The position numbers and the translations under genes were made by a program. A DNA stretch of 64,000 nt from CAYQVO01 sp964421085 (GTDB lineage: Bacteria > Bdellovibrionota_C > UBA2361 > CAYQVO01): the NCBI GenBank assembly GCA_964421085.1, contig CAYQVO010000007.1:55386-119385 (forward strand), in the 5' to 3' direction. Positions within the stretch are counted from its first letter, which is position 1, and each line of letters starts with the position of its first letter. The notes under the pieces are model-generated. The model saw nothing but the letters and a program-made list of their open reading frames with translations, made no database searches and was not told the origin of the DNA. Of this stretch, positions 33,139 to 42,281 are shown one piece after another.

Positions 33139-34233
33139 TCACTTTACCGCCTGCTCTCCCCCGACCAGCTGCAGTTCGTAGGAAGTGCTTCCAAGTCCTA
33201 CGGCAGCTGCGTGGCTCATCTGCACGGTCGGATCGATGTCGGGCCAGAGTTCCCTGAAGACATCCTTTCCGTGGATTTTTATTCCAGTGTCATATGAAGC
33301 TTTATCAATCGCCACCGGGTCGGCAGAGACAAAGATGCCGACATCCGGATAAAGTGGAGGGTTCTTCCCGCTCCAGCAGTCACAATGGCGGCTGACTTTG
33401 TTGAAGAAGTTGATGTAAATCGCCTTATCTCTGTGGTGTATAACTGCCCCCAGCGCGTGCTCCGCCATCTTTTCCTGAAACGCGGCGTCCGCGCTCCCCC
33501 AGTTGAAGCCAATCGCGTCGCTTCTGCAGACAGCGTAGCATTCGCCGCAGCCGACGCACTTTTCATAATCAACTGTCATTCCGTTATCCCCGAGAGCGAG
33601 CGCTTCGGCCGGGCAGAACTTCCCGCACATTCCGCATCGGATGCATTTCCCGTATTTTATCTCGGGTCGAAAATCCGCGTGCTGCGCCAGTTTTCCGGCG
33701 CGACTCGCGAAACCCATCGCAAGATTTTTCAGCGTTCCTCCTAATCCCGACAGTACATGGCCCTTCACATGCGAGAGCACAACAAGCGCGTCGAAGAACG
33801 GGAGATCCGGGACGATAAATACCGATGAAAAATGTCTGCCGGGAATCTCAACTGGTATTTGATTCTGCCCCCGGATTCCGTCGAGTATGCAGATCGGCAT
33901 CCCTGTATTTTCAATGGTGAAGCCGTGCTCGTGCGCGAGCAGCAGGTGATCAACTGTATCAGCGCGGCGGCCCTTATAAAGAGTATTCGTTTCAACGAGA
34001 ACCGGCCTGGAACCTTTCGCCTTCAGGATTGTTCCGGCCACACGCGTAAGGCAGGGATCAATAAAGCCTGTGCTCCCTTCCTCCCCGAAATGCTGCTTGA
34101 CCCCCACCAGCATTTCTTTCTTGATGATTGAAAAAAGCCCGGATTTTTTCAGGAGGAGTTCGGTCTTTGATGTGAGGTCTTCGAGTGTTTCACTGCCGTT
34201 GAGTTTCGTCCAGAAGACAACTGATTTTTTCAT
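33139..34233 (-). CDS. DUF362 protein with two 4Fe-4S clusters
   Basis: Protein of 364 residues with AAGG before the ATG. DUF362 features are VGVKQHFGEEGSTGFI, RPVLVETNTLYKGRRADT and DALVVLSHVKGHVLSGLGG. Between residues 190 and 240 are two ferredoxin motifs: CIRCGMCGKFCP and CVGCGECYAVC, enough for two 4Fe-4S clusters. Near the end GIFVSADPVAIDKASYDT completes the family. It is probably a cytoplasmic electron carrier or redox enzyme of unknown partner. It diverges from the small HMA protein gene. Confidence 0.85.
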   Translation of the reverse strand: MKKSVVFWTKLNGSETLEDLTSKTELLLKKSGLFSIIKKEMLVGVKQHFGEEGSTGFIDPCLTRVAGTILKAKGSRPVLVETNTLYKGRRADTVDHLLLAHEHGFTIENTGMPICILDGIRGQNQIPVEIPGRHFSSVFIVPDLPFFDALVVLSHVKGHVLSGLGGTLKNLAMGFASRAGKLAQHADFRPEIKYGKCIRCGMCGKFCPAEALALGDNGMTVDYEKCVGCGECYAVCRSDAIGFNWGSADAAFQEKMAEHALGAVIHHRDKAIYINFFNKVSRHCDCWSGKNPPLYPDVGIFVSADPVAIDKASYDTGIKIHGKDVFRELWPDIDPTVQMSHAAAVGLGSTSYELQLVGGEQAVK

Positions 34234-34296
34234 GAGAGCCTTATATCACCCTTTCACGCTCTGGTCGACCAGGCTGATAGCTGGTATTTTTAAAGG

Positions 34297-34503
34297 ATGG
34301 AACGCGAAAATTTTATTGTCCCCAATATTTCATGCGAGCACTGCGCCCATACCATAAAAAACGCCATGCGCAGGCTCGGAGGCGTCATGGACGTGGACAT
34401 TGATCTGGAAACAAAGACGGTGAGTGTCGATCATCATGAGGCGACTACCAGAGACGAGATAATCAACACCATCCGCCACGCCGGATACCGCGTGCAGGAG
34501 TAA
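34297..34503 (+). CDS. Heavy-metal-associated domain protein (CopZ-like chaperone)
   Basis: Protein of 68 residues, the size of a single HMA domain. The metal-binding loop ISCEHC puts Cys13 and Cys16 around two residues, and the beta-alpha-beta pattern follows: MRRLGGVMDVDIDLETKTVSVDH and IINTIRHAGYRV. Such proteins carry Cu(I) or other soft metals to a P-type ATPase. No ATPase or regulator is adjacent, so the partner is unknown. It is convergent with the sulfatase gene. Confidence 0.9.
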   Translation: MERENFIVPNISCEHCAHTIKNAMRRLGGVMDVDIDLETKTVSVDHHEATTRDEIINTIRHAGYRVQE

Positions 34504-34521
34504 CGCCGGGGGGAACCGGAA

Positions 34522-36189
34522 TTACTGCCGGCGCCAGGAGTTCCTGTCCCACGCATGACCTGTGACGACATACTCCACAAGGGGCGGGAGATACGGGCTT
34601 TCCCAGTTGTCATGAGTCCATTTGTAGTTGAAGAAACGCCGGTCCCGGGGTGTGCCGGACTCGACTTTGAATGCCGATACTCCGGGGAAACCGGCGCCCA
34701 GGTTCAATGCGTCGGAAAGCGTGGCGGGAATATCCGCGAGTGTGACCGGAACCTCGGACACAGCGAGTGGTTTCTGCCCGGCGGCCGCGGGAGGCTTTAT
34801 CAGAAGCAGCGGAAGGCCGCCGAACATGGCGGTTCCTTTATTCGGCGAAAAGAACAGGAGACGCATTCCATGGTCAGCAGTGACGATGACGAGAGATTTG
34901 TCAAAAACGCCGAGACGTTTTAATGCATCGAAGATGCCGGATGTGAGCTTGAGGGAACACCTGGCCTGCTCGAGGAAATTCGCTGTATTTTCCTTCGAAT
35001 TTTTCTCCGAGTAACTGCAGTCGGCGTCGAAGCCGGGCGGTGAATGCGGCAGCATCAGATGAAGAAATTTGAAGGTGGGGAGTTCGGCTTCCGCAGTGGC
35101 ATTCGCGACGAAGGTGTCGACAAGCTTAAGGCTGCTGGTGAGAAGCGGCGGCCCTGGAATATCTGTGAAGTACTGCTGAACCCGCCATTTCTCTCCGTTA
35201 TGGATCCATCTCTTGAGCATCCCGGGAACGGACCGGAACAATGTGATATCAAAAAGACGGGCGGCTTCTATTTTCTCTGTCTTTACCGGATTCTGCCGGG
35301 CAGCAGCGTCCTGAGAGAGGCAGTTCACAACGCCGGACATATGAGGGCAGAAGTGCGGATAAGTCACGACGTCTGTCTGCCACCCTTGAGCTTTGAGCAC
35401 TGCCGGGAGTGAATCCTGCCTGAGAACCCTGTCAAGAAAAGAGTCGACAGGTTCTTTATTGTCATAGACATGGCCCGTCAGCAGTGCCGGTATGCTTGGA
35501 AGTGTGGTAGGAAAGACACCCAGCGTATTCCGGAAGTATGTAAATCCGTCGAATACCTGCGCGTATGAATCGTCCTTTTCGATAATCCGGCTGAATGCCG
35601 GAGATGCGAATGTATCGAGGATTATAATGAGCGCATTTTTTTCTTTCGAAAATTCGAAGAGAGTTTTTTCGGGAATGCTGCGCGACGTCCACCACTTACC
35701 CGGAAAGGAGGAAGCCGTATAGAGAACATTTCCGAACTGTGCGAGAAAGACGACAAGAGTGACAGGGAGAAGATGCTTCGTGATTTTTCGGCTGTTGCAC
35801 GCGGCGGCCATCATGACGCCTGCCCAGATACCGTAATCGATCCACATCGGGGGCGACACGGCCTTCCAGTCGATCGCTTTGCCCGAGAATGGACCCAGAT
35901 GCCGGAGAAGTATTTCACTCTGCAGATAGAGGCAGAGGCAGAGAGCAATGAGGAACGTTCCAATGCGGCGCTGCCATGTGTCAGGCAGGAGAGCTGCAGG
36001 GATACAGAGCATGAGGATCGCGGGAGCCGCGGGAATCAGCAGCTGAAGTTCGAGATTAAGAAAGCCTGATGAAAACTCTCCGTTGTTCGCCGCATACAGC
36101 TGAAGTGGAACAACGATGAGCAGCTGCACGAGGATGACAGCTGCTGTGGCAGCGAGTTGAAATTTTTCCGCGGAGATCCCTGGTATCAC
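34522..36189 (-). CDS. Membrane-bound sulfatase/phosphoethanolamine transferase-like protein
   Basis: Protein of 555 residues starting with GTG. The first 165 residues contain four or five hydrophobic helices, then a periplasmic alkaline-phosphatase-superfamily domain: ALIIILDTFASPAF (metal-binding Asp), TTLPSIPALLTGHVYDN (nucleophile region), FLHLMLPHSPPG and VIVTADHGMR (metal-binding DH). The layout matches LTA synthase or sulfatase-like enzymes that modify envelope glycans or lipids. The nucleophile residue is not obvious, so substrate and activity are uncertain. Confidence 0.82.
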   Translation of the reverse strand: MIPGISAEKFQLAATAAVILVQLLIVVPLQLYAANNGEFSSGFLNLELQLLIPAAPAILMLCIPAALLPDTWQRRIGTFLIALCLCLYLQSEILLRHLGPFSGKAIDWKAVSPPMWIDYGIWAGVMMAAACNSRKITKHLLPVTLVVFLAQFGNVLYTASSFPGKWWTSRSIPEKTLFEFSKEKNALIIILDTFASPAFSRIIEKDDSYAQVFDGFTYFRNTLGVFPTTLPSIPALLTGHVYDNKEPVDSFLDRVLRQDSLPAVLKAQGWQTDVVTYPHFCPHMSGVVNCLSQDAAARQNPVKTEKIEAARLFDITLFRSVPGMLKRWIHNGEKWRVQQYFTDIPGPPLLTSSLKLVDTFVANATAEAELPTFKFLHLMLPHSPPGFDADCSYSEKNSKENTANFLEQARCSLKLTSGIFDALKRLGVFDKSLVIVTADHGMRLLFFSPNKGTAMFGGLPLLLIKPPAAAGQKPLAVSEVPVTLADIPATLSDALNLGAGFPGVSAFKVESGTPRDRRFFNYKWTHDNWESPYLPPLVEYVVTGHAWDRNSWRRQ

Positions 36190-36263
36190 AGTTCACTCTA
36201 TATCACGGAAGGATCGTAATTACAGCCAGCTCCTTTTTCAGGTCGACATGGTGCCGGGCCTCG

Positions 36264-36569
36264 ATGGATTCATCTTTTCAGGCAGGATTCAGTTCATGGT
36301 CAGGGGAGGGGAGTATTTCAGATTCTCCATTGAATGCGGGACAAGTGCTGCGGAGCTTCATCAGCTGCACCAGCGCGATGTCGGCGAAGTCCGCCTTGAT
36401 GCACCGGGAGACTGCTCCTGTATTTGAAAACCCTGCACAGACAAACGTACCTCTCGTGCGTCCTGTGTGGTGGCTTGCCCCGCGGGACGAGGATGCGCTT
36501 CTATGCGGTGACCAGTATCCGGCAGGGAACGATCTGCTGGTCGCGCCGGTTATCGAGGCGGGCGCGTAA
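36264..36569 (+). pseudogene. Remnant of a GH31 alpha-glycosidase
   Basis: The plus-strand frame ends at TAA 36567-36569 with a clear GH31 signature: VRPVWWLAPRDEDALLCGDQYPAGNDLLVAPVIEAGA-type sequence (only the most conserved parts are quoted: RPVWWLAPRDEDA and GNDLLVAPVIEAGA). Whole GH31 enzymes are 600-800 residues; only about 100 remain. The part upstream matches poorly, and a fragment reading LDGFIFSG, like the GH31 DGFKFDAG motif, lies in another frame near 36260. After the stop, TIY continues in the same frame, as in the family. It is therefore a broken gene in a gene-poor stretch. Confidence 0.7.
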
Positions 36570-36589
36570 ACGATTTACTCGATGAAGCA

Positions 36590-37429
36590 TCAGCAGCCCG
36601 GAGATCCGGGCGTCCCGGGTCCTGTCCGGGTCTCCAGGTCACCTATTCGCTGTGCAAGGTCGGCGAGGATCTGGTTGCTTCGCAGCGTAAACTGATGATT
36701 GACCCGCGAGGCCATTCGATCAAGCTGGTTCTGCCGGTTCTGGCTTATCAGGAGTACGGGCATTGTGGCGCCTGAGATTACGCTGAAAATAAGATTGAGA
36801 AATATGAATGGATAGGGGTCGTGATGCCGGATCCATGCTATGGAATTCGCGAGCATCCACAATGCCGTGAAAATTGCTCCGCCTCCAAGGAAGTACCAGC
36901 TTCCGATCCAGGCAGAGAGCCGGTCGGCAGTCTTCTCGCCAATTGTGCGTCCGGGAAGAGAGGCGGGGTCAATATTGATATCAACCACCTGTTTTGCAAA
37001 GGCGTTCATCTCTGCCAGACGCCGGGCGAGAAGCCGGTTTAGATAAATATTGGCTGCGGGATCCCCGGATATAACGTCGAAAAAAACATCTGCTGACAGC
37101 CGGAAACAGGACACCGCGGTCGAAGCCAGAAGCTCGACTTTCTGGTCATTACTGCCCTCTCTGCAGAGATAAGAGAGTTCACCGAGAACATCGCCGGGCC
37201 CGGAAATCCCCAGAAGGATTCTTTTATCGGAGGCATCGAGGATATAACAGTGGACTGTCCCTTCTTTAATTACAATGATGGTGCCGTCAGGAGTGAGAAT
37301 TTCACTTTGCGGGGGAATTTCTGCGAATTCACCTGCGGCCGCAACCCGCTCGATATCTTCAGCCGGCAGCAGAGAGAAGATACGTATTCTTCGCAGTTCA
37401 TCCGCGGGAGGGCAGGGGGCTGGGCTCAT
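36590..37429 (-). CDS. Cyclic-nucleotide-binding domain fused to DUF1003
   Basis: Protein of 279 residues. Residues 12-130 form a CRP-type cyclic-nucleotide-binding domain (LLPAEDIERVAAAGEF, GTIIVIKEGTVHCYI, ISGPGDVLGELSYL). Residues from about 165 on form DUF1003: LSAWIGSWYFLGGGAIFTALWMLANS, FIFLNLIFSVISGATMPVLLISQNRQ, with two membrane helices. The protein would sense a nucleotide (or another ligand) in the cytoplasm and pass it to a membrane domain of unknown role. The fusion partner order is as usually seen for such combinations. Function unknown. Confidence 0.83.
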   Translation of the reverse strand: MSPAPCPPADELRRIRIFSLLPAEDIERVAAAGEFAEIPPQSEILTPDGTIIVIKEGTVHCYILDASDKRILLGISGPGDVLGELSYLCREGSNDQKVELLASTAVSCFRLSADVFFDVISGDPAANIYLNRLLARRLAEMNAFAKQVVDINIDPASLPGRTIGEKTADRLSAWIGSWYFLGGGAIFTALWMLANSIAWIRHHDPYPFIFLNLIFSVISGATMPVLLISQNRQNQLDRMASRVNHQFTLRSNQILADLAQRIGDLETRTGPGTPGSPGC

Positions 37430-37470
37430 AACTGAAGGGTAATTTGCGGGACATGACTGGTCAAGGCCCG

Positions 37471-37818
37471 TTAAACTGCTGTCGCTCCCGGAGACTCCAT
37501 CACCCCGGTTTTCTCTCCTCCTGTCTCAAATATCACCTCACCAGCCACATGGCAGCTGTCATGTGACGCAAGACACACATATGCCGGGGCTATTTTTGCG
37601 GGTTGTGCCGCGCGGCAGATGGACAATGGCAGTGTCTGCGCCTTCTTTCGCATAAATCACAGCGACTGCTCTTCCTGTTCCGCTGTCTCCTCATCCAGCG
37701 GCTGGGGCCGCATCTTTGATCCTTCGCCGGGGAGAGGCTGACTCTGCGGCGGCAAGGCCTCAGATCCTGATTCTCCTCCGTGGCATTCGATTTTTTCTGA
37801 TTCTAATTCGGACCGCAT
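37471..37818 (-). pseudogene. Remnant of a short-chain dehydrogenase/reductase
   Basis: Three pieces of an SDR of the YhdG/YhxC type occur in order on the minus strand with large internal losses. The N-terminal leader survives from an ATG at 37818 (ALPPQSQPLPGEGSKMRPQPLDEE). The NAD-binding core is reduced to GRAVAVIYAKEGADTAIV in another frame, with the TGGxSGIG motif deleted. The C-terminus is AAQPAKIAPAYVCLASHDS followed by AGEVIFETGGE. Stop codons and frame changes separate the pieces. The catalytic Ser-Tyr-Lys region is gone. Confidence 0.75.
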
Positions 37819-37837
37819 CCCATATGGATGACATGTG

Positions 37838-39235
37838 TCAGGGGCTGCCAGGGTTTTCGACCCTGGCCCTGTATTCCTTGAGCCATTGCTCAAGATTCGT
37901 CCCGCCTCGGGGCACAGGGAGGGTTACCCTCCCTGACGGAATCAGCGGATAGCTCACCCCGCTTTCCGGCATTCCCCATATCCCGGCTTTGATTCTGCCG
38001 GTCCTGTCTTTCACCTCCCTTATCAGGATTAAATCGTCTGAGAAGCTGTCCCTTCGCCTCGCTCCCGCATTCTCAAGAACAAATTCCTTCGCCTTTTCTC
38101 GTTCCAGAATCTTCAGTCCCGGAGAAAGTGGAATTGGGTGACTGTGAGCAACGAATTCCTGGATGCCCCGCGGCGGTTCCGCCTTCTTTGTCTTCAATTT
38201 CGGGGGACAGGAGGGCGACAAGTTGTCTGCAAGGAAAAGCCTTGTTTCCGGCGAGAAATCCCGATCGTAAAGAAACGGCACATCACATCTCCCGTCCGGC
38301 CCCGCGATCCAGGTGTTTCCGATAACATTAATCCTCACCGGCGTGTCAGGATTTCGATCCGCATCGCTTACATTCAGCAGATTCCAGCCGGAGCTGCCGC
38401 CCCATCCATAAATGACATTGTTGATGATCTCCCCTTCAGCGCCGGGATTAATCCTCGGATTCCGGTCATGATTGTTCGCGATAAGGCAGCGTATTATTGA
38501 AAAATTCCTGGTTCCTTTTCCAATCAGTATCCCTTTTCCATGATGACCTTTACTGTGGGCTGCGGAAGAAAGAGGCTGGTCGAGTGAATTGGCGATAATC
38601 GAGTTGCTGATCGTTACGTTTCCGACATCGCCATAGGTACTGAAGTTCTCGTCGATTGCGCCTCCGATGAAACAATGATCCACCAGGATGTTTTCAGCAC
38701 GTCCCGCTTCGCCTGAAACTGCAAGAGCATCGCGATCCGAACCTTTAGTTCCCCCGGGCGCATCCCCGACGAAAAATCTCATATGCCGGATGATTACGTC
38801 ATGCGTTCCAATCTCTGTCCGATCTCCGTTGACTGCTATCCCTGGAGACGGCGCGGTCTCACCGGCAATTGTCACATAGGGATTCTTTATCTTTAGCGGC
38901 CTTCGAAGCTGAATGGATCCGGAGACAGCGAAAACGATAGTGCGGGGACCTGCTTCCTCAACAGCATCCCGCAGAGAACCTTCCCCGAAGTCGTTCAGCG
39001 TGGACACAACAAGGACTCTGGATCCGGGTTCGGGCGGATTTCTTCCGTCTCCGCCGGGTGTATCGGACCCGAACCCCTGCGGGTGCGCAGATGCAGACGC
39101 TGTTGCCAAAGCGACTGCAAAAATGGCGTTCGAAGCTGTATGGCAGAATCTCACGGGAAAAGCCTGCCCGTGGTCTGTTGTCTCCGGCATGATCAGCATC
39201 ATCATGGGACTCAGGGTGATCCTTCTCACAGGCAT
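37838..39235 (-). CDS. Pectate-lyase-like exported beta-helix protein
   Basis: Protein of 465 residues from the ATG at 39235; starts further upstream lie inside the divergent gene. A hydrophobic signal peptide (FAVALATASASA, cleavage near residue 50) precedes the enzyme. The core is a right-handed beta-helix of the PL1-like type: GEGSLRDAVEEAGPRTIVFAVSG, YVTIAGETAPSPGIAVNG, HDVIIRHMRFFVGD, NILVDHCF, NVTISNSIIANSLDQPL. Such proteins cleave pectate or related acidic polymers outside the cell. No other pectin gene is present, so the substrate is not certain. Its 3' end runs almost into the SDR remnant. Confidence 0.85.
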   Translation of the reverse strand: MPVRRITLSPMMMLIMPETTDHGQAFPVRFCHTASNAIFAVALATASASAHPQGFGSDTPGGDGRNPPEPGSRVLVVSTLNDFGEGSLRDAVEEAGPRTIVFAVSGSIQLRRPLKIKNPYVTIAGETAPSPGIAVNGDRTEIGTHDVIIRHMRFFVGDAPGGTKGSDRDALAVSGEAGRAENILVDHCFIGGAIDENFSTYGDVGNVTISNSIIANSLDQPLSSAAHSKGHHGKGILIGKGTRNFSIIRCLIANNHDRNPRINPGAEGEIINNVIYGWGGSSGWNLLNVSDADRNPDTPVRINVIGNTWIAGPDGRCDVPFLYDRDFSPETRLFLADNLSPSCPPKLKTKKAEPPRGIQEFVAHSHPIPLSPGLKILEREKAKEFVLENAGARRRDSFSDDLILIREVKDRTGRIKAGIWGMPESGVSYPLIPSGRVTLPVPRGGTNLEQWLKEYRARVENPGSP

Positions 39236-39287
39236 ACTGCGAAATATTCCGGTAGCCTGAGGGAAGAGAAATCTACGGGAGGTAAGG

Positions 39288-39623
39288 ATGAGCGAACAGC
39301 GAAAACTCGAACGGAGTGAATGGATGCCATACTTCAATAAGGTGACAAAAGTTGTAAGGGGCAGGATGGTCGACATCGACGTTCTCAGCGATGAATTCGG
39401 AGCCCAGAAGGACATATCTCGCCACAGGCTTCTCGGCTTAAGCTACGATCCGGACGACAACGTGCTCGAAGTCGAGTGTAACGAGATAGACCATCTGATC
39501 GAGGATCCGAAAGAGGTGTATCTCGAGGTCGAAGGAACGGATCTCAGATCATTCATGGTCGTTCAGAGTGACGACACGAGACAGGTAGTGAGACTTTCAT
39601 GGGCTGACGAGATTCCGGCGTAG
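39288..39623 (+). CDS. DUF5335-family protein
   Basis: Protein of 111 residues with GGGAGGTAAGG before the ATG. The whole length matches the family as I know it: ERSEWMPYFNKVTKVVRGRMVDIDVL, GLSYDPDDNVLEVECNEIDHLI, FMVVQSDDTRQVVRLSW. It is small, acidic and probably cytoplasmic, with no known function. It diverges from the pectate-lyase-like gene and ends eight bases before the convergent alcohol dehydrogenase. Confidence 0.8.
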   Translation: MSEQRKLERSEWMPYFNKVTKVVRGRMVDIDVLSDEFGAQKDISRHRLLGLSYDPDDNVLEVECNEIDHLIEDPKEVYLEVEGTDLRSFMVVQSDDTRQVVRLSWADEIPA

Positions 39624-39630
39624 ATCCCCT

Positions 39631-40638
39631 TTACTCTTGCCCGGTCATCAGAACCGGCGCCCCGGAGATCCTCCCCTCTTTGAGATCAATCAGCGCTTGG
39701 TTCGCCGTCTCGAACGGATATTTGACTACGCGGGGAACTATCGGAATGGATTCGGCCAACTCCAGAAATTCACTCCCGTCCACGCGCGTATTGGCTTCGA
39801 CAGACACCAGAGTCTTTTCGTGAAAAATATGCCGATCATAATCAAGCGGAGGAATATCCGTAAGGTGAATCCCTGCGATGACAGCAGTGCCTCCTTTTTT
39901 CAGGCACTCGAGCGCGGGGAGAACCGCCGATCCTGCGGGCGCGAAGACGACAGAGCTGTCCACGAGCGACGGGATTTTTGAAGCGTCGGACCCGGCCCAT
40001 ACTGCGCCAAGTTCCCGGGCTAAAGTCTGGTGATTCTCACTTCGCGTTACTGCGAAAACCTCGATATCCCCCGCAAGTGCCGCCTGCACAGTCAAATGAG
40101 CCGACGAGCCGAATCCGAACATGGCAAGACGGCCGCCTCGAGGCAGAGCGCATTTCTTCAGCGCATGATATCCAATAATCCCGGCGCAAAGCAGAGGGGC
40201 CTGCTCTTCCGGGGGCCTCTCCTGAGACAAGTGATAGGCATAGTCTTCCTCGATGAGCGCATATTCCGCAAAACCGCCATCGGCATTGTACCCGGTGAAG
40301 GACGCATGATCGCACAGGTTCTCGCGGCCTGCGCTGCAGTATCCGCAGGACTGGCATGTGTGTCTGAGCCACGCAATTCCGGCGCGGTCGCCAGGTTTGA
40401 AGAGAGTGCAGCCGGGACCCGCCTTTTCCACAGTTCCCACTGCCTGATGTCCGGGCGTCATCGCGGACCGCATTGGAGGAAGGTCCCCCTCGACGATATG
40501 AAGATCGGTTCTGCAGACGGCGCACGCGGAAACACGAACGAGAATCTCGCGGCTGCCGGGGACTCGCACCGGAACTTCTTCAAGTCTGAGCGGCCTGGAA
40601 GCGGCAGGGGCGCAGGTTCTGAGGACGAATGCTTTCAT
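39631..40638 (-). CDS. Zinc-dependent alcohol dehydrogenase (MDR)
   Basis: Protein of 335 residues. Catalytic zinc ligands are visible in ACAVCRTDLHI and GHQAVGTVEKAGP, and structural zinc Cys in TCQSCGYCSAGRENLC. The NAD(P) region starts at RLAMFGFGSSAHLTVQAAL. It resembles the subgroup with 325-340 residues annotated as alcohol dehydrogenase family protein, oxidising primary or secondary alcohols. The neighbour upstream is a hybrid kinase, with no clear connection. Confidence 0.9.
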   Translation of the reverse strand: MKAFVLRTCAPAASRPLRLEEVPVRVPGSREILVRVSACAVCRTDLHIVEGDLPPMRSAMTPGHQAVGTVEKAGPGCTLFKPGDRAGIAWLRHTCQSCGYCSAGRENLCDHASFTGYNADGGFAEYALIEEDYAYHLSQERPPEEQAPLLCAGIIGYHALKKCALPRGGRLAMFGFGSSAHLTVQAALAGDIEVFAVTRSENHQTLARELGAVWAGSDASKIPSLVDSSVVFAPAGSAVLPALECLKKGGTAVIAGIHLTDIPPLDYDRHIFHEKTLVSVEANTRVDGSEFLELAESIPIVPRVVKYPFETANQALIDLKEGRISGAPVLMTGQE

Positions 40639-40655
40639 CGATTTGAAGAGTATGC

Positions 40656-42272
40656 TTACATTATCAGCGGCGCCACCCCCTCTCTTCCATCTGCCCGCTC
40701 TTTTACTATGGCCGAAACAAGCCGCAGCAGAAGCATCGGGTTTACAGGCTTCGACATATACGCCGTAAAACCTGCGTCGAGGGCTTTAGCCTTGTCCTGA
40801 GGCCGCGCATATGCAGTGAGTGCGACAGCAGGCACGTTCCTTCTTTGATCGCGCAGCTTTCGTATCGTCCGCACCAGTGTATATCCGTCCATGTTGGGCA
40901 TTCCGATATCGCTGATGAGAACGTCTATACGTTCCGACTCCAGGATCGAAAGCGCCTGCGATGCGGAGGTAGCGCCGTAAACCAGAGCGCCGCGTTCGGT
41001 GAGAATATGGCTCAGCATTTCAACCGCCGTCACTTCGTCATCAACCACAAGGAGCGAAAGGCCGTGCTGAAAAGGATGCTCGATTTCCAGCTCCGTCTCT
41101 TCCTCTGTTGCGGCTGCATCAGGAATCTCCACCGTGGGAAGGGTGATTGTAAACGTGGACCCGCGTCCGGGGCCGGCGCTTGCCGCGTGCAGGGACCCTC
41201 CGTGCAGCTCGACGATGTGCTTCGATATCACGAGCCCGAGTCCCAGCCCGGCATGCCTCCTCGTGGTCGACAAATCCGCCTGGTTGAATCGATCGAAAAT
41301 CGCAGGAATCAGGGCAGGTTCTATTCCTTCTCCTGTGTCGGATATGCTGATGTCTGCTGCCGGACCGTGTGCCGCCAGTTTTATCGACACTTCCCCCCCT
41401 TCGTGTGTGAACTTTATGGCGTTTGAAAGGATGTTCCACAACAGCTGCTGCAATCGTGCCGGATCCCCTTCCACGAAACAGGCATCTTCGGGAAGTTCGA
41501 CGATAAGCTTCATGTTCTTCTCCTCCGCTGCCGGCTTCGCCCGGTCGATTGACGACATTATCACTTCGTCGAGAGGAAGCACTTTCACCTCGAACGAGGC
41601 GGTCCCCGTGGTCATGCGGCTGACATCCAGGAGATCGTCAATAAGCTGCGCCTGCGCTCTTGCATTCTGTTCGATAATCGTGACTCCGCGCGCGGGATCC
41701 ACTCTCTTTCTCTGAAGAAGCTGCGCCCATCCGAGTATCGCATTGAGCGGCGTGCGAAGTTCGTGCGAAACACGCGCAATGAAATCGTCTTTCTGTCTGT
41801 TTGCCCGTTCTGACTCACTTCTCGCGGCGCGTTCGCTCTCGAGGAGATTTTCCCGATCGGCAAGCGCTTCCTTGAGCTGACGCTGGGTGCTTTCAAGAAG
41901 ACTCTCGTTGGTTTTCAGCTGGAGCCTGTCTCTTTTGTATATTTCGGCGGCCGCTATGATGAATCCGGAAGACAAAAGATAAAAGAACACGATCGTCCAT
42001 TCAATCGGCGCCCAGAGCTGGTCGTAAGAAAAAAGCAGGTAACCGATTACCCCACCTGCCGTCGCAACAAAAATGCTCACAACAAGCGGGCTCAGAAGGG
42101 CCGCAAATGCCACGGCCGGAAGATACAGCACAAATGGAGACCGGCTTTGAAGGAGAGGTTCCGCCAGCATCCGTACGGCCGTTGCGACGGCAAACGCGGC
42201 GCCGATCATGCCGTAGCGAAACCACGTTGAACTCTCCAGTCTTTCAAGCAGCGCTGAATACATCCTCCTCAC
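40656..42272 (-). CDS. Hybrid sensor histidine kinase/response regulator
   Basis: Protein of 538 residues. The first 110 have three to four membrane helices (FAVATAVRMLAEPLL, VLYLPAVAFAALLSPLVVS), the DUF4118-type membrane sensor. HisKA follows with His170 in SHELRTPLNAILGWAQLL. The ATPase has an intact N-box (NILSNAIKFTHEGG), G1 box (SDTGEGIEPALI) and G2 loop (AGLGLGLVISKHIVELHGG). A receiver domain follows at about 405-520 with DD411-412, phospho-acceptor Asp455 in LISDIGMPNMDGY and Lys in YMSKPV. No output regulator is adjacent. The GTG start shares its region with an AGGAGG site; ATG 42263 is the alternative. Confidence 0.93.
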   Translation of the reverse strand: MRRMYSALLERLESSTWFRYGMIGAAFAVATAVRMLAEPLLQSRSPFVLYLPAVAFAALLSPLVVSIFVATAGGVIGYLLFSYDQLWAPIEWTIVFFYLLSSGFIIAAAEIYKRDRLQLKTNESLLESTQRQLKEALADRENLLESERAARSESERANRQKDDFIARVSHELRTPLNAILGWAQLLQRKRVDPARGVTIIEQNARAQAQLIDDLLDVSRMTTGTASFEVKVLPLDEVIMSSIDRAKPAAEEKNMKLIVELPEDACFVEGDPARLQQLLWNILSNAIKFTHEGGEVSIKLAAHGPAADISISDTGEGIEPALIPAIFDRFNQADLSTTRRHAGLGLGLVISKHIVELHGGSLHAASAGPGRGSTFTITLPTVEIPDAAATEEETELEIEHPFQHGLSLLVVDDEVTAVEMLSHILTERGALVYGATSASQALSILESERIDVLISDIGMPNMDGYTLVRTIRKLRDQRRNVPAVALTAYARPQDKAKALDAGFTAYMSKPVNPMLLLRLVSAIVKERADGREGVAPLIM

Positions 42273-42281
42273 CTGATTTTG

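Noticed and set aside
37657..37893. A 78-codon minus-strand frame as an independent small gene
   Set aside because: Its product contains the leader of an SDR whose later parts follow in other frames, so it belongs to the pseudogene.
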